Positions 25,268 to 34,700 of a stretch of 64,000 nt of DNA are shown here, piece by piece. The position numbers and the translations under genes were made by a program. The number at the start of each line of letters is the position of its first letter. Position 1 is the stretch's first letter. The DNA lies in contig NZ_CP063808.1 in the NCBI RefSeq assembly GCF_018128905.1, positions 4,464,001-4,528,000 on the forward strand, given 5' to 3'. Under the pieces are notes generated by a model that did no database searches, was not told the DNA's origin, and saw only the letters and a program-made list of their open reading frames with translations. Source of the DNA: Streptomyces sp. A2-16 (GTDB lineage: Bacteria > Actinomycetota > Actinomycetes > Streptomycetales > Streptomycetaceae).

Positions 25268-27004
25268 CTACTTGAGCGGTGTACCGCCCGAGTTGTGATA
25301 GGCGATCGTCTTGCGGATCAGGTTTCCGCCGTCGGTTTCAGGCGTCGTCTGCTCCGTCCACCCCGCACCGAACAGCAGGCCGGCGATGTGGGCGTTCGCC
25401 ACCTGGTCCATGTGGGAGAAGAACCAGTCCACCTTGTCGTCCTTGAAGTGGCCGGGAGTGTTGTTCCCCGCCATGTTGCCCACGGGGATCTGCCACAGGA
25501 CGATCGGCTTGCCCACGGACTCGGCCATCGTCTTCCAGAACTTCAGTGAGGCGGCGGCCTTCTGGTCGGTCCAGAAGGTGTCACGGCTGCCGTGGGCAGG
25601 CTGTGCGTACCAGCCCGCGTCGCGGTCCGACACATCGGTGACCAGGAAGTCGGCGTTCTTCGCCCCGAGGTCCGCGTAGTCCTTGACGCACTTCTGGATG
25701 TCGCTCTCCCAGTCGAAGCACGAAAGGTGCAGCCCCACGCCGGCGTTCGGCGCGTACTTGCGTGTCATGTGGATCAGGCACTGGGCGAGACCGGAGGCGC
25801 TGTTCTCCTGCGATGCGCAGTCGGTCGGATTCGAGGCCTTGACCTGCGAGGGAACCTGGTGCAGATTGCCGAGCGACCGGGCGAAGCCCCAGAAGTCGGG
25901 CTCCAGGTCGATCATGTCGTGCGATGTGCCGATCTTCTGGAGGAAGAACCGGTAGTCGTTCAGGTACCGGGTGAGCAGGTCGGTCCTGTTGATGGCCTTG
26001 ACCTCGCCCGGGCCGTCGCCCTCGCCTGCCGCGTCCCCGAGGTCGCGCAGCGAGTACCAGGTCCACAGGTACTTCTGCGGTCGCGACTTGCCCTGGTAGG
26101 TCGCCTGGGCCGCCACGCTGTCCTGCCAGGTCACCTGGTTTCCGGGCGCCGTGCTGCTGCCGCCCCAGCAGCCCCACCAGCCCGACCACTCGTCCTTGCA
26201 ACGCGACGCCGTATAGGCGGCCGACGTGGGCGCGGGCTGGCTGTGTATATAGGCGTAGCGCACGTCGAACGGCGCGGCGTTCGCCGAGGCGTCAGTCATC
26301 GAGCCGCCGATGAGCACCCTGTTGCTGCCCAGGAAACTCTTCATCGAGCTGCCGTTACCGGTCGCGGGAGACGACGGTCCCGGAGACGACGGCCCCGGAG
26401 ACGACGGCCCCGGAGACGACGGCCCCGGAGACGACGGAGACGACGGGCTTGTGCCGACGCTCCCGACCGGGACGAGTTTCCACTGCTGATCGGCGCTGCC
26501 CCGGTCGCGGTTCTGGACGATGCCGCTCCCGTTGGCCTTGGCGGCCTTGCGGACCCCGACGGCCATGCCACTGAAGCGATTGATCAAACGCACGATGCCG
26601 TTCTGCGACTTGGCCAGTTTGAACTGCTGGTTGGTGGCGTTCAGGTCTTTCCACTGCACGATGGCGGAGCCGGGGGTCTTCGACCAGCCGAAGTCGTCCA
26701 GCACCTTCCCGGAGTTGCGGTTCAGCAGCCGGTAGTACCCGTCACCCGCGTCGACGAACCGCCACTGCTGGTTGGCCCGGCCGGTGCGCGTCGCCTGCAC
26801 CACCGCCGCGCCGTCGTTCTTGGCGAAGGCGCGGTCATCCAGCACCTTGCCGCTGTTGCGGTTGACCAGCACGTACCACTTCTTCAGATCCAGGGGTGTT
26901 TCCGCCGATGCCTGGCTGACCACGACAGCGGAGCCAGCCACTACGACCATGACGAGGGCCGCCCAGAAACCCCGACGCGCGAACAACCGACGGCTACGGT
27001 GCAT
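25268..27004 (-). CDS. secreted protein with ricin-type lectin domain and TIM-barrel-like domain
   Basis: 578 residues. Signal peptide FWAALVMVVVAGSAVVVSQA, cleavage after ASA. Residues ~40-180 form a ricin-like beta-trefoil with three repeats ending NQQWRF, NQQFKL and DQQWKL. A repeat-rich linker (SSPGP units) follows, then a ~340-residue domain with SHDMIDLEPDFWGFARSLG, GVGLHLSCFDWESDIQ and PIVLWQIPVGNMAGNNTPGH. These alternating beta/alpha blocks with acidic residues at strand ends suggest a glycoside-hydrolase TIM barrel, but I cannot name the family. ATG 27004 with GAGGTGG upstream is preferred over the longer frame to 27322, which overlaps esterase debris. Confidence 0.8.
   Translation of the reverse strand: MHRSRRLFARRGFWAALVMVVVAGSAVVVSQASAETPLDLKKWYVLVNRNSGKVLDDRAFAKNDGAAVVQATRTGRANQQWRFVDAGDGYYRLLNRNSGKVLDDFGWSKTPGSAIVQWKDLNATNQQFKLAKSQNGIVRLINRFSGMAVGVRKAAKANGSGIVQNRDRGSADQQWKLVPVGSVGTSPSSPSSPGPSSPGPSSPGPSSPGPSSPATGNGSSMKSFLGSNRVLIGGSMTDASANAAPFDVRYAYIHSQPAPTSAAYTASRCKDEWSGWWGCWGGSSTAPGNQVTWQDSVAAQATYQGKSRPQKYLWTWYSLRDLGDAAGEGDGPGEVKAINRTDLLTRYLNDYRFFLQKIGTSHDMIDLEPDFWGFARSLGNLHQVPSQVKASNPTDCASQENSASGLAQCLIHMTRKYAPNAGVGLHLSCFDWESDIQKCVKDYADLGAKNADFLVTDVSDRDAGWYAQPAHGSRDTFWTDQKAAASLKFWKTMAESVGKPIVLWQIPVGNMAGNNTPGHFKDDKVDWFFSHMDQVANAHIAGLLFGAGWTEQTTPETDGGNLIRKTIAYHNSGGTPLK
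26367..26446. repeat. 15-bp tandem repeat coding for a Ser/Pro linker
   Basis: The unit GGAGACGACGGCCCC occurs about five times and encodes (on the minus strand) GPSSP repeats that form the hinge between the lectin and catalytic-like domains. Linker length could vary by slippage without breaking the frame. Confidence 0.85.
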
Positions 27005-27339
27005 CGGGCCGCCACCTCGGGCGCGGCCGTCGGTACGGTGGCCGCCGACGCGAGACGCCACCGATGACGCGGGCGGGCTGGGGACATGTCTGTGTTCCCG
27101 TTCAAGGGACATGCCTGTGCTCTCTCTTTCACCTGTTGCTCTGACCGGACCACCTGGCCGGACAACACTGAGTGGTTCGAGAGCGCGAAAAGGTTGCCGC
27201 AAAGATCCGCAGTTTTTTCGCCTTGACCGCTTGCAGCGCGCAGGGAGCACGGCGAGGCGAACGTCGGCGGCGGTGGCGAACGCCTGATGGCCGTTCCTGT
27301 CCCTGCCGATCACGTCGACCACGGCGTACCGACGGCGCA

Positions 27340-27521
27340 GGGTGACAGCGATCCGTGACGATGCCGCAGATCGGCACGGACGCGGCGAACAGGGTGGGAG
27401 AGACGGCGGTCAGCTTCATGCTCATGTAGCCGCCGTTGCTGCAGCCGGCGACGTAGATCTGGTCGCGGTCGATGAAGAGCATGTCCGGCCGTCTACGCGG
27501 CCGGTCGACGACTCCGGCCAC
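27340..27521 (-). pseudogene. PHB-depolymerase/LpqC-type esterase remnant
   Basis: The minus strand encodes DRDQIYVAGCSNGGYMSMKL and SPTLFAASVPICGIV, the nucleophile-elbow region (GCSNG) of secreted polyhydroxybutyrate-depolymerase-like esterases. The rest of the catalytic domain is absent on both sides, and the frame runs on into unrelated sequence. It fills part of the gene-free stretch 27005-27555. Confidence 0.65.
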
Positions 27522-27555
27522 TGCCGGGATCTTGTCCAGTTGGAGAGCTGGGTCT

Positions 27556-28662
27556 TCATTCGATGAAGCGCTGCGGGCGGAAGTCCGCGAGCAGCGCGTC
27601 GCGCTCCCCGCTCACGACCTCCGTGGAGAGGAGTCGGCCGATCACCGGGCCGAGGGTGATTCCGCTGTGGGAGACCGCTTCGAAGTACCCCGGCACGGAT
27701 GGCACGGCCCCCACCGAGGGGAATCCGTCGGCGGGGATGGGCCGGTTGACCACCCGTGTCCGAGCGATGCGGGCGCTGCCGAGTGCGGGGACGGCACGCC
27801 GAGCCGAGGCGTGGAGGTGGCGTGCGAGTTCGTCCGGCTCCGCGTCGGTGTCGATGAGGGCGTCGGTGTCGCGGCTGTGGAGGACGACCGAGGTCTCCGT
27901 GTCGGGGCGGATCTCGATGCCGGGTGCGTGCAGGGCCCGGTGGACCGGTACGGGGGAGCAGTCGACCCGGGTGACGATGCCGGGTTCCCGGCGCATCGGC
28001 AGCTGCCGCGCGACGAGTGCGGCGACATGGCCGGCGTCGGGCCCTGCCGCGTTCACGAGGGCGTCGACGTCGAGTCGGCTTCCGTCGGTCAGGGTGACGC
28101 CGCGGATGCTGCCGTCGGTGCGGGTGGAGATGTCACGGACCGCGGTGTCGAAGCGGTGCTCGGCTCCGCGTCCGACGGCTTCCCTGGTCAGGCGGGCGAC
28201 GAGGCGGCGTCCGTGGACCCAGGCTTCGTCGGGGTAGAACACGACGGGTGCCGCGTCGGGTACCGCGAGCGCCGGTTCCAGGCGGCGGCGCACCTCGGCC
28301 CCGCTGTGCACCTCGACCCGGTAACCCCAGTCGGCCAGCAGGTCGACGGTCTCCAGGACCCGCGCCTGCGCTGCGGGGTCCGGCCAGCGCAGATGGCCGT
28401 TGGGATGCCACCACGAGTCCGCTCCGATGTCCCTCGCGAGTGCCTGATGGGCGGCCATGCCCGCCACGTTCAGGTCGAAGTAGGACCTGCGCACGGTCTT
28501 GTTGCTCGCGTTGACCCACGAGAAGGACCAGTCGGTGACCCCCTCACCCGGCCGGCCCGCATCGATGAGGACCACTTGGGCTCCGAGCCGGGCGAGGTTC
28601 CATCCCACGCAGGCCCCGACGACTCCTGCCCCGATGACAGCGACACGTTCCGACCCCGTCAC
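27556..28662 (-). CDS. FAD-dependent (DadA/DAO-type) oxidoreductase
   Basis: 368 residues. The N-terminal dinucleotide-binding motif is VAVIGAGVVGACVGWNLARL ending in the acidic VVLIDAG; the middle holds DVDALVNAAGPDAGH and the end SHSGITLGPVIGRLLSTEVV, the FAD-contacting C-terminal block of the DAO family. Members oxidise amines or D-amino acids; the substrate is unknown. GTG 28662 has GAGGGGG upstream and places the Rossmann motif at residue ~8, so the 47-residue upstream extension to 28803 is rejected. It is divergent from the lipoprotein gene. Confidence 0.88.
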   Translation of the reverse strand: MTGSERVAVIGAGVVGACVGWNLARLGAQVVLIDAGRPGEGVTDWSFSWVNASNKTVRRSYFDLNVAGMAAHQALARDIGADSWWHPNGHLRWPDPAAQARVLETVDLLADWGYRVEVHSGAEVRRRLEPALAVPDAAPVVFYPDEAWVHGRRLVARLTREAVGRGAEHRFDTAVRDISTRTDGSIRGVTLTDGSRLDVDALVNAAGPDAGHVAALVARQLPMRREPGIVTRVDCSPVPVHRALHAPGIEIRPDTETSVVLHSRDTDALIDTDAEPDELARHLHASARRAVPALGSARIARTRVVNRPIPADGFPSVGAVPSVPGYFEAVSHSGITLGPVIGRLLSTEVVSGERDALLADFRPQRFIE

Positions 28663-28981
28663 GAACGCCCCCTCGGCCAAGGTCTGGCGGGCCCATGCTC
28701 GCGCTGGAACGGTCACGGACGGGGCCCGGACACATGTGGCCCAGGATAGAAGAGCATCCGTGCTGAGCGGGAGAACGCCGACACCGTCACGGCACCTGCA
28801 CACGTGCCCGACCGCGCGTCGAACGCACGTGATCCGTCACTGGTGCTCGGAATGCGAAAGCGTCCGTTCGAAACAGAACCGCTCCGACTTCTCAGCCGTC
28901 TTGAGGGTGAAGCGGAACCGAGACGCGAGTCAACTCATGGTTCCGCTGTTGCATTTGCGGTTCCAGGGAAAGGCTGTCGAA
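28663..28981. other. divergent intergenic region
   Basis: Spacer of ~320 bp between the FAD oxidoreductase (minus) and the lipoprotein (plus). Apart from GGTTCC direct repeats near 28939 and 28960 I see no convincing operator or promoter. Confidence 0.4.
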
Positions 28982-29605
28982 GTGGTGTTAGTGGATCAGA
29001 GGACGAGGCGGATAGGTGTGATCGCGGGAGCTGCGGTCGCGGCGGTCGTGGGTCTGTCCGGCTGCTCGGAGGACCCGAAGTCCGGCGAGAGCCAGAAGCA
29101 GCCCGCGAGCAGCTCCCCCGTCGACGACAAGAGCAAGTCGCCCGAGGGGGACTCGTCATCGGCGACGGGCGTGGACCGGTCCTCGGCCGAGAACGCGGTC
29201 TCCGGCTGGGTCGCGGCGCTCATCAAGGGTGATGTCGAGGAGGCGTGCCTGCTGATGGCGGAACCGGCGGACGGTTCCCAGCCAGCGCAGGTCGGCAGCG
29301 AGAAGACGTGCGGTGACGAAGCGCCCGAGCGGAAGCGGATGGAGGCGACGCTCGGACAGTTCAAGAAGTCGTTCACCCCTGACCCGCCTTCCGCCGACCC
29401 GAAGGTGAAGGTCACGCAGGCCCTCGGCACAGGTGACAAGGTCACGGTCCCCGCAGCCAGGATCAACGTCGACGGCCAAGCCCTCGACAAGATCGTCCTT
29501 TCCCACTCCACCGGGGTGACGCAGGACCAGCTGGACATCAAGGTCGAGTCCAGCAGGATCGAGGGCTCCTGGTACGTGACCAACCTCGACTTCAACGTCG
29601 GCTGA
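28982..29605 (+). CDS. secreted lipoprotein of unknown function
   Basis: About 207 residues from GTG 28982 (AAAGG eight bases upstream; GTGs at 28985 and 28991 are alternatives). Short N-region RTRR, hydrophobic IGVIAGAAVAAVV, and lipobox GLSGC place a lipid-modified Cys at about residue 25. A Ser/Asp/Lys-rich spacer follows, then a domain of ~125 residues starting SAENAVSGWVAALIKGDVEE with two Cys (EACLLM, KTCGDE) and ending SSRIEGSWYVTNLDF, a cystatin/NTF2-like pattern seen in many actinobacterial lipoproteins. A bidirectional terminator follows at 29750. Confidence 0.8.
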   Translation: MVLVDQRTRRIGVIAGAAVAAVVGLSGCSEDPKSGESQKQPASSSPVDDKSKSPEGDSSSATGVDRSSAENAVSGWVAALIKGDVEEACLLMAEPADGSQPAQVGSEKTCGDEAPERKRMEATLGQFKKSFTPDPPSADPKVKVTQALGTGDKVTVPAARINVDGQALDKIVLSHSTGVTQDQLDIKVESSRIEGSWYVTNLDFNVG

Positions 29606-29749
29606 GGCCTGTTGCGCCGTACGGCGCGGTCTCGATGACCCGCATCGTGACCGGGACGCTGAAGGTGTTGCGTTCGGGGAGATCCAACGGCAGGCAGCGT
29701 CTCGGCGGCCCGGTGCGGTCCAAGGTCAAGATCACCGCGTCGGTCTGGT

Positions 29750-29790
29750 CGTTCCCTCCTGCCGGACTCGGTGTCCGACAGGAGGGAACG
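29750..29790. terminator. strong bidirectional terminator
   Basis: CGTTCCCTCCTG (29750-29761) pairs perfectly with CAGGAGGGAACG (29779-29790). Inside, CGGAC and GTCCG extend the stem after one mismatched pair, leaving a five-base loop. It lies nine bases past the stop of the minus-strand SWIM gene and serves the plus-strand lipoprotein gene from the other side. Confidence 0.88.
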
Positions 29791-29799
29791 GTGCGAAGG

Positions 29800-31761
29800 T
29801 CATGCCGCCGGCGTGGGCTGCCAGGTCGCCTCGACCAGGGCCCGTTCGGTGCCGGACAGGTAGACGGCCGCGCTCAGCCATACCCGCGCGTAGGCGTCCG
29901 GATCAGCCTGCTGGGTGCGGCCGAACACGTCGCGGCCCCGCCGGTCCGCCTCCGCGGCCAGGGCCTCCGTCAGATCCGCTGCCGTCCGGAAACCGCTGCG
30001 GCGCAGCGCCGCGGAGCCGGAGGCCCGGGCACCGTCCCGGGCGGGCTCGGCAGCGGCGCGACGACCACCGGAGACCGCGACCTCGACCAGCCGCCGCAAC
30101 CGCCACAGGGGCGCCTCGGTCACCGGATCCGGCGGCAGCGCCGTGGGACTCTCCACCGGCGGCAGGTCACCGGCCGGTGGGAAGTGGGCGCCTTCGAGCC
30201 GGTCGTACCCCAGATCGGCGTGGCCGGCCCACTCGGGCGGCAGCAGCAGTGTCGCGGTACCGTCCGGGACGGGGCCGACCGCCAGCGGACGCAGGGTCGC
30301 GGCACGGTCGGGGTCGAGGCGGCCCACGAGGCGCAGCCGTAGCCCCGGGCGCGAGGCAAGCTTGCGGAAGTTGGCCGCGTGAGCCAGCTCCGGATGGCTG
30401 TTGGCCGGCACCAGCCGTATCAACAGCCCTTCGCGGTCGGCTCCCTCGGGAGTCAGTTCTCGCGCGAACAGGTGGTCCTCGGCCGCCCCTACGACGACCA
30501 CGTCGCAACCGATCAGCTCACCGGCCTCAGGCCCGGCCCCCGCCACGTCGTCGCCCGGGGCGAGCCGTGCCGCGGCGGCCTGGGCGAGCGGTCGGGCGAA
30601 CAGACGGGCGAGCGGCCCCGACGTCCAGGACAGACCCGGGACCGGGGTGGCCCGCACCCCCTTGCCGGCGCCGAGGCGGCCGTCCGGGGAGAGCGTCGCT
30701 CCCGAGATCAGCAGGCCGCCCCGGGACAGCTGCGCATGATCGACACTGCCCGAGCCGAGCGAGACCGTGGCGGTGGCGGCGCCGCGCGCCCGCGCCGGTC
30801 CGCCGGGCCTGACGTCGGACACGGAGAACCAGCGCCCGTCGTCTGCGAGGACATGGGTGACGACCCCGCCGTAGCCGGTGGCCGAGATCACCGGCTCCCG
30901 GCACACACCCTGCACCTTGAGGCCCCCGCCGGGGAGGTAGCTGCGCCGGGCGGTGCCGACCAGGGCCGGGTGGGGATCGGACGCGGCGAGCAGACCGCTG
31001 GTGAGCAGCAGCTCCCGCAGCCCGGCGACCAGGTCGGCCAGCCTGTGGCCGTCATGGCGGGCCCGGGCGGCGCGCAGTGCACGGACCACCCGGAGGGCGG
31101 CGGCCTCGGCCCGGTGCAGGCCGGCGAGCCGGGCGGTGTGCGCGGCCCGCAACACCTCCGCCTGCGGTACGGCGCCTGCACCGGGCACGCCGGCGGCCAG
31201 CACTGCCGCCGCCGCGGCCCACAGCCCGGCCGCGGCGGCGACCTGTGCCGCGGTCGGGCCCGGCGGGTTGGTCGGGCCCGTCAGTCCGGTGGGGCCGGTC
31301 GGGTCGGTTGGGCCGGTCGTCGGTCCGGCGGTCACATCGTCGACCGGAGTCCCGGACTCCCGCGCGCCGCCGTCCGGTTCGGCCGCCTCGCCGCCGCCCT
31401 CGGACGACTGGTCCGCGGTCTCGGTCACCGCGTCGGCCTCAGCCGCGGCGGGCTCGGCCACCGCGTCGGCGTCGGCCACCGGCGCGGCCCCCAGCACCGC
31501 CGCACGGTGCAGGCACCGCGGTGCCAGCAGACAGCTGCACTGCGCCTGCGCGGGGTCCGTGACCGCCCCCGACGGGCCGGGCGCGAGGGTGACCTCGGCG
31601 TCCTCGCCGCACCGCACGCGCCGTACGGTGCCGTCCGCGGTGACGGGCAGCGTCGCGTACGTCTCGATCGCGGCGTCCAGCTTCCTGCGCAGCCGGGACG
31701 TCAGCTGCTCCACGGCGGCGGCGACCACCTCGGGCGCCACGGGCGGCAGTTCGGTGTTCAT
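29800..31761 (-). CDS. SWIM zinc-finger protein of the MoxR-VWA operon
   Basis: 653 residues, last gene of a five-gene operon. The SWIM motif CxCx5CxH is CSCLLAPRCLH, with Cys75, Cys77, Cys83 and His85; it binds zinc and usually contacts nucleic acid or protein. A low-complexity acidic spacer with Gly-Pro-Thr repeats (TGPTDPTGPTGLTGPT) follows, then helical repeats (residues ~170-260) and a beta-rich C-terminal half (VCREPVISATGYGGVVTHVL) I cannot name. The ATG at 31761 overlaps the VWA gene stop as ATGA, so expression is coupled. The 4.8-kb open frame upstream of it is a shadow of the VWA gene. Confidence 0.88.
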   Translation of the reverse strand: MNTELPPVAPEVVAAAVEQLTSRLRRKLDAAIETYATLPVTADGTVRRVRCGEDAEVTLAPGPSGAVTDPAQAQCSCLLAPRCLHRAAVLGAAPVADADAVAEPAAAEADAVTETADQSSEGGGEAAEPDGGARESGTPVDDVTAGPTTGPTDPTGPTGLTGPTNPPGPTAAQVAAAAGLWAAAAAVLAAGVPGAGAVPQAEVLRAAHTARLAGLHRAEAAALRVVRALRAARARHDGHRLADLVAGLRELLLTSGLLAASDPHPALVGTARRSYLPGGGLKVQGVCREPVISATGYGGVVTHVLADDGRWFSVSDVRPGGPARARGAATATVSLGSGSVDHAQLSRGGLLISGATLSPDGRLGAGKGVRATPVPGLSWTSGPLARLFARPLAQAAAARLAPGDDVAGAGPEAGELIGCDVVVVGAAEDHLFARELTPEGADREGLLIRLVPANSHPELAHAANFRKLASRPGLRLRLVGRLDPDRAATLRPLAVGPVPDGTATLLLPPEWAGHADLGYDRLEGAHFPPAGDLPPVESPTALPPDPVTEAPLWRLRRLVEVAVSGGRRAAAEPARDGARASGSAALRRSGFRTAADLTEALAAEADRRGRDVFGRTQQADPDAYARVWLSAAVYLSGTERALVEATWQPTPAA

Positions 31762-34700
31762 CGGTTCTCTCCGCGGAGGCGGTCGCCCACCCAGCGGGCC
31801 AGGGCGAGGGGACTGAGGGCGGCGACCGGCATGCCGGCCGCGACGAGCTGTTGAGCCACCGGGACCGAGTAGCGAGGGGTGCCGGTGTCGTCCAGGGCGG
31901 CGCAGCCCATCAGATGCGCTCCGGAGCTCGCGAGGGCCCGCACCTCGCCGAGGAGTCCGCCGAGCGGATACCCCTCCTCGAAGTCGCTGACCACCACCAC
32001 GAGGGTCCGGCTGGGCACGGTCACCAGCGACCGGGCCCGGGCCAGGCCGGCGGCGATGTGGGTGCCCCCGCCGACCCGTACCTCCAGCAGCAGCGACAGC
32101 GGGTCGTCGACCCGGTCGGTCAGGTCGATCACTTCGGTGGAGAAGGCGAGGAAGTGCGTGCTCAGCGTGGGCACTCCGCCCAGGACGGCCGCGGTGAGCG
32201 CCGACCAGACGACGGACGCCTCCATCGACCCGGACACGTCGACCACCAGGATCAGCCGCCAGTCCGCCTCCCGGCGCGAACGGGTGCTGAACACCGGCCG
32301 CTCCGGGACGACCAGGGTGCGGCCGTCGTCCGTGCGGCGCGTGTGGGCGAGGTTGGCCCGCAGGGTGCGCGGCAGGTCGATCCGTCCTCCCGGACGGCGG
32401 GTGGGACGCGGGGTGGCCAGTCCGGTCAGTGCCGGGCGCAGCCTGGTGGCCAGTTCCTTGGCGAGTTCGTCGACCAGGCGGCGCACCAGCGGGCGCAGCT
32501 TGACGAGTTGCTGCTCGGGCATCCCGCCGGCCAGGGACAGCACGGAGGTCAGCAGGTCGACGGAAGGGCGTACGGCATTGGGGTCGAGCTCGGCCAGGAC
32601 GTCGGTGCGGCCCAGGTCGGCGGCCCGGGCCAGGACCTCCTCGCGGACGTCGGCGCCGAACAGCGCGTCGAGTTCCTGCGCCCACTCGCGGGCGGTCGGG
32701 AAGGAGGCGTCCTGGCCGCCGCCCTGGCCACCCTCCCGCCCGAGGTCCGCCGAGCCCTCGCCGCGGCCGGTGCCGTACAGCTCGTCGAGCGCGTGGGCGA
32801 GACGGCGGGCGCTCTGCGGCAGTTTCTCGCTCTCCCGGCCGAGCAGCAGACGCCAGCGGTCGGTCGGCGTGAGGTGCGGGGCAGGGCCGGCCGGTGCCTC
32901 GGCAGCTCTGGGTTCGTCCCGGCTGGAGTCCTCCAGGGTGGCCGCGGTGCTGTGCAGTCCCGTTCCCAAGGGTGGGCGCAGGGAGGTCACGGCCGCCCGG
33001 CCCGCCGTGTCGGCGGCCGTCCACAGGGCGAGCAACTGCGGTGAGGCGCTCAGCGACAGGTCGAGACGGTCGCCGAGGCGTTCGGTCACCGTGGACAGCA
33101 GCCGGTCGCGGCCGGCCGGGCTGAGGGTGTCGAAGCCGCCGCGCAGAGCGGGCAGCCGGTCGAGGAACCCCTGGTCGGTGAGCGTGTCGATCCGGTCGAG
33201 CAGCGGGTCCAGGGCGGTCGGCGCCGACTGGAGCAGCGGTGCGGCTGCGCTGACCAGCCCGGTGAGGCGGCGGCTCATCGCGTGCCGGGCGTCCGGTCCG
33301 GTCGCGTTGTCGATCCAGCCCGCGGCCCTGCGGCCGAGGGTGTCGGCGTCGTCCAGGTCGAGCATGACCCGGGCGGCCAGCGCGGCACCTTGCAGCAGCG
33401 GGGACCCGTGGCGTGCGAGATCGTCCAGGGCGCCGTCGATGCGCAGGCCCAGGCGGTGTTCGCCCGCCCGTGAGGCCAGTGCCACGAGGGCCTCCGCGTC
33501 CTGCGGGTCGTCGCTGCCCGCCAGGCCCGGCAGAGACCGTACGGCCGACTCCATCAGCTCCGTGGCCAGTTGCGCGGCGTCCCGCCGGCTGTCGGGTGTG
33601 GTGCCGGGCAGATGGCCGCGCTTGAGGGCCTCCAACAAGTCCAGGGCGGCGAGGAGTTCGGGCAGGGTGGCACAGGTGGGGAGGACCTCGGCGGCGTCGG
33701 CGAGCCGCTCGGACACCAGCGCGGGCAGATCGCAGCGGGCTGCGTCGCGCAGTCCCGCCAGGACCAGGGCGCTGGTGGCTCCGCCCTCCGCCGCTTCCTT
33801 GCGGAAGGTCTCCCGCAGGGTGCCCTCGGCGGCCAGGGCCGCGGTGACGCCCCGGATCCCGGCCAGGTCCAGGCGGACCGGCACCGACGGATTCCAGGCC
33901 AGCCGCCACCGGGTGGTCAGAGGCGCGGCGTCGCCGGTGCCCGCGACCTGGATCGGCTCGCCGTACCCGGTGCCGCACACCGTCAGGCGCTGGAGGAGGA
34001 TCTCTCGGCGGGCGTCGAGGGCCGAGCGGAGCGGGTCGAGCCGTAGTTCGCGCGGTGCGGGGTCGTCCGGCCCTGGCAGCCGCAGTGAGGCGAGTTCGGC
34101 CTCGACGGAGGGTCCGAGACCGGAGCGGGGGGTGCCGGGGGCGACACGGCCCCGGTCGGTGCCGACCAGGACGGTTTCCAGTGCCCGGGCCAGCGCCCGG
34201 CCACGGCCGAGCGGTTCGCCCTGCCCCATGACCGTGGTGAGCGCCTCCAGCACCTCGCCGCGGCCGGGTGCCGCCAGGCCGCGCAGCCGGGCGAGGTCGC
34301 ACGCGACCCGCAGGGTCTCGCGGGCCTCGCCCGTGCCGGCGACGTGTCCGGCGGCCCGCAGTTCGCGGCACACGTCGGTGACGGCCCGCGCGGCCGCGTC
34401 GTGCAGCCGCTCGGGGTCGCCGCTCGCGGTGAACACTGCTTGCTGCCATCGCGGGTCGCGGATGCCCGCCGGATAGCCGGAACGGGAGTCCAGCAGGTCG
34501 AACGCGTAGGGCACGAGGGAGGTGACCACGGCCGGGTGGTCCTCGGCATCGACCGGCCGGGCAGGCCCGGCCGTGTTCCACGTCGTCAGTGCGGGTGCGT
34601 GGAAGGCTCCGACGACGGCCGCGACCCGCCGGCCGTCGGCCGAGACGCGGGCGATCGCCTCGCGCATGTGCGCCTCGCGCGCCAGATCGACCGCGGGCAC

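Noticed and set aside
26367..26446. CRISPR-like array at the 15-bp repeats
   Set aside because: Units are contiguous without spacers and encode a Ser/Pro linker in frame.
31879..34476. 865-residue antisense frame opposite the VWA gene
   Set aside because: Ser/Arg-rich shadow; the sense frame contains a full MIDAS and DUF5682 blocks.
31762..34581. N-terminal extension of the SWIM protein to 1,593 residues
   Set aside because: The extension lies within the VWA gene in another frame and is Arg/Pro-rich; ATG 31761 overlaps the VWA stop and starts protein-like sequence.
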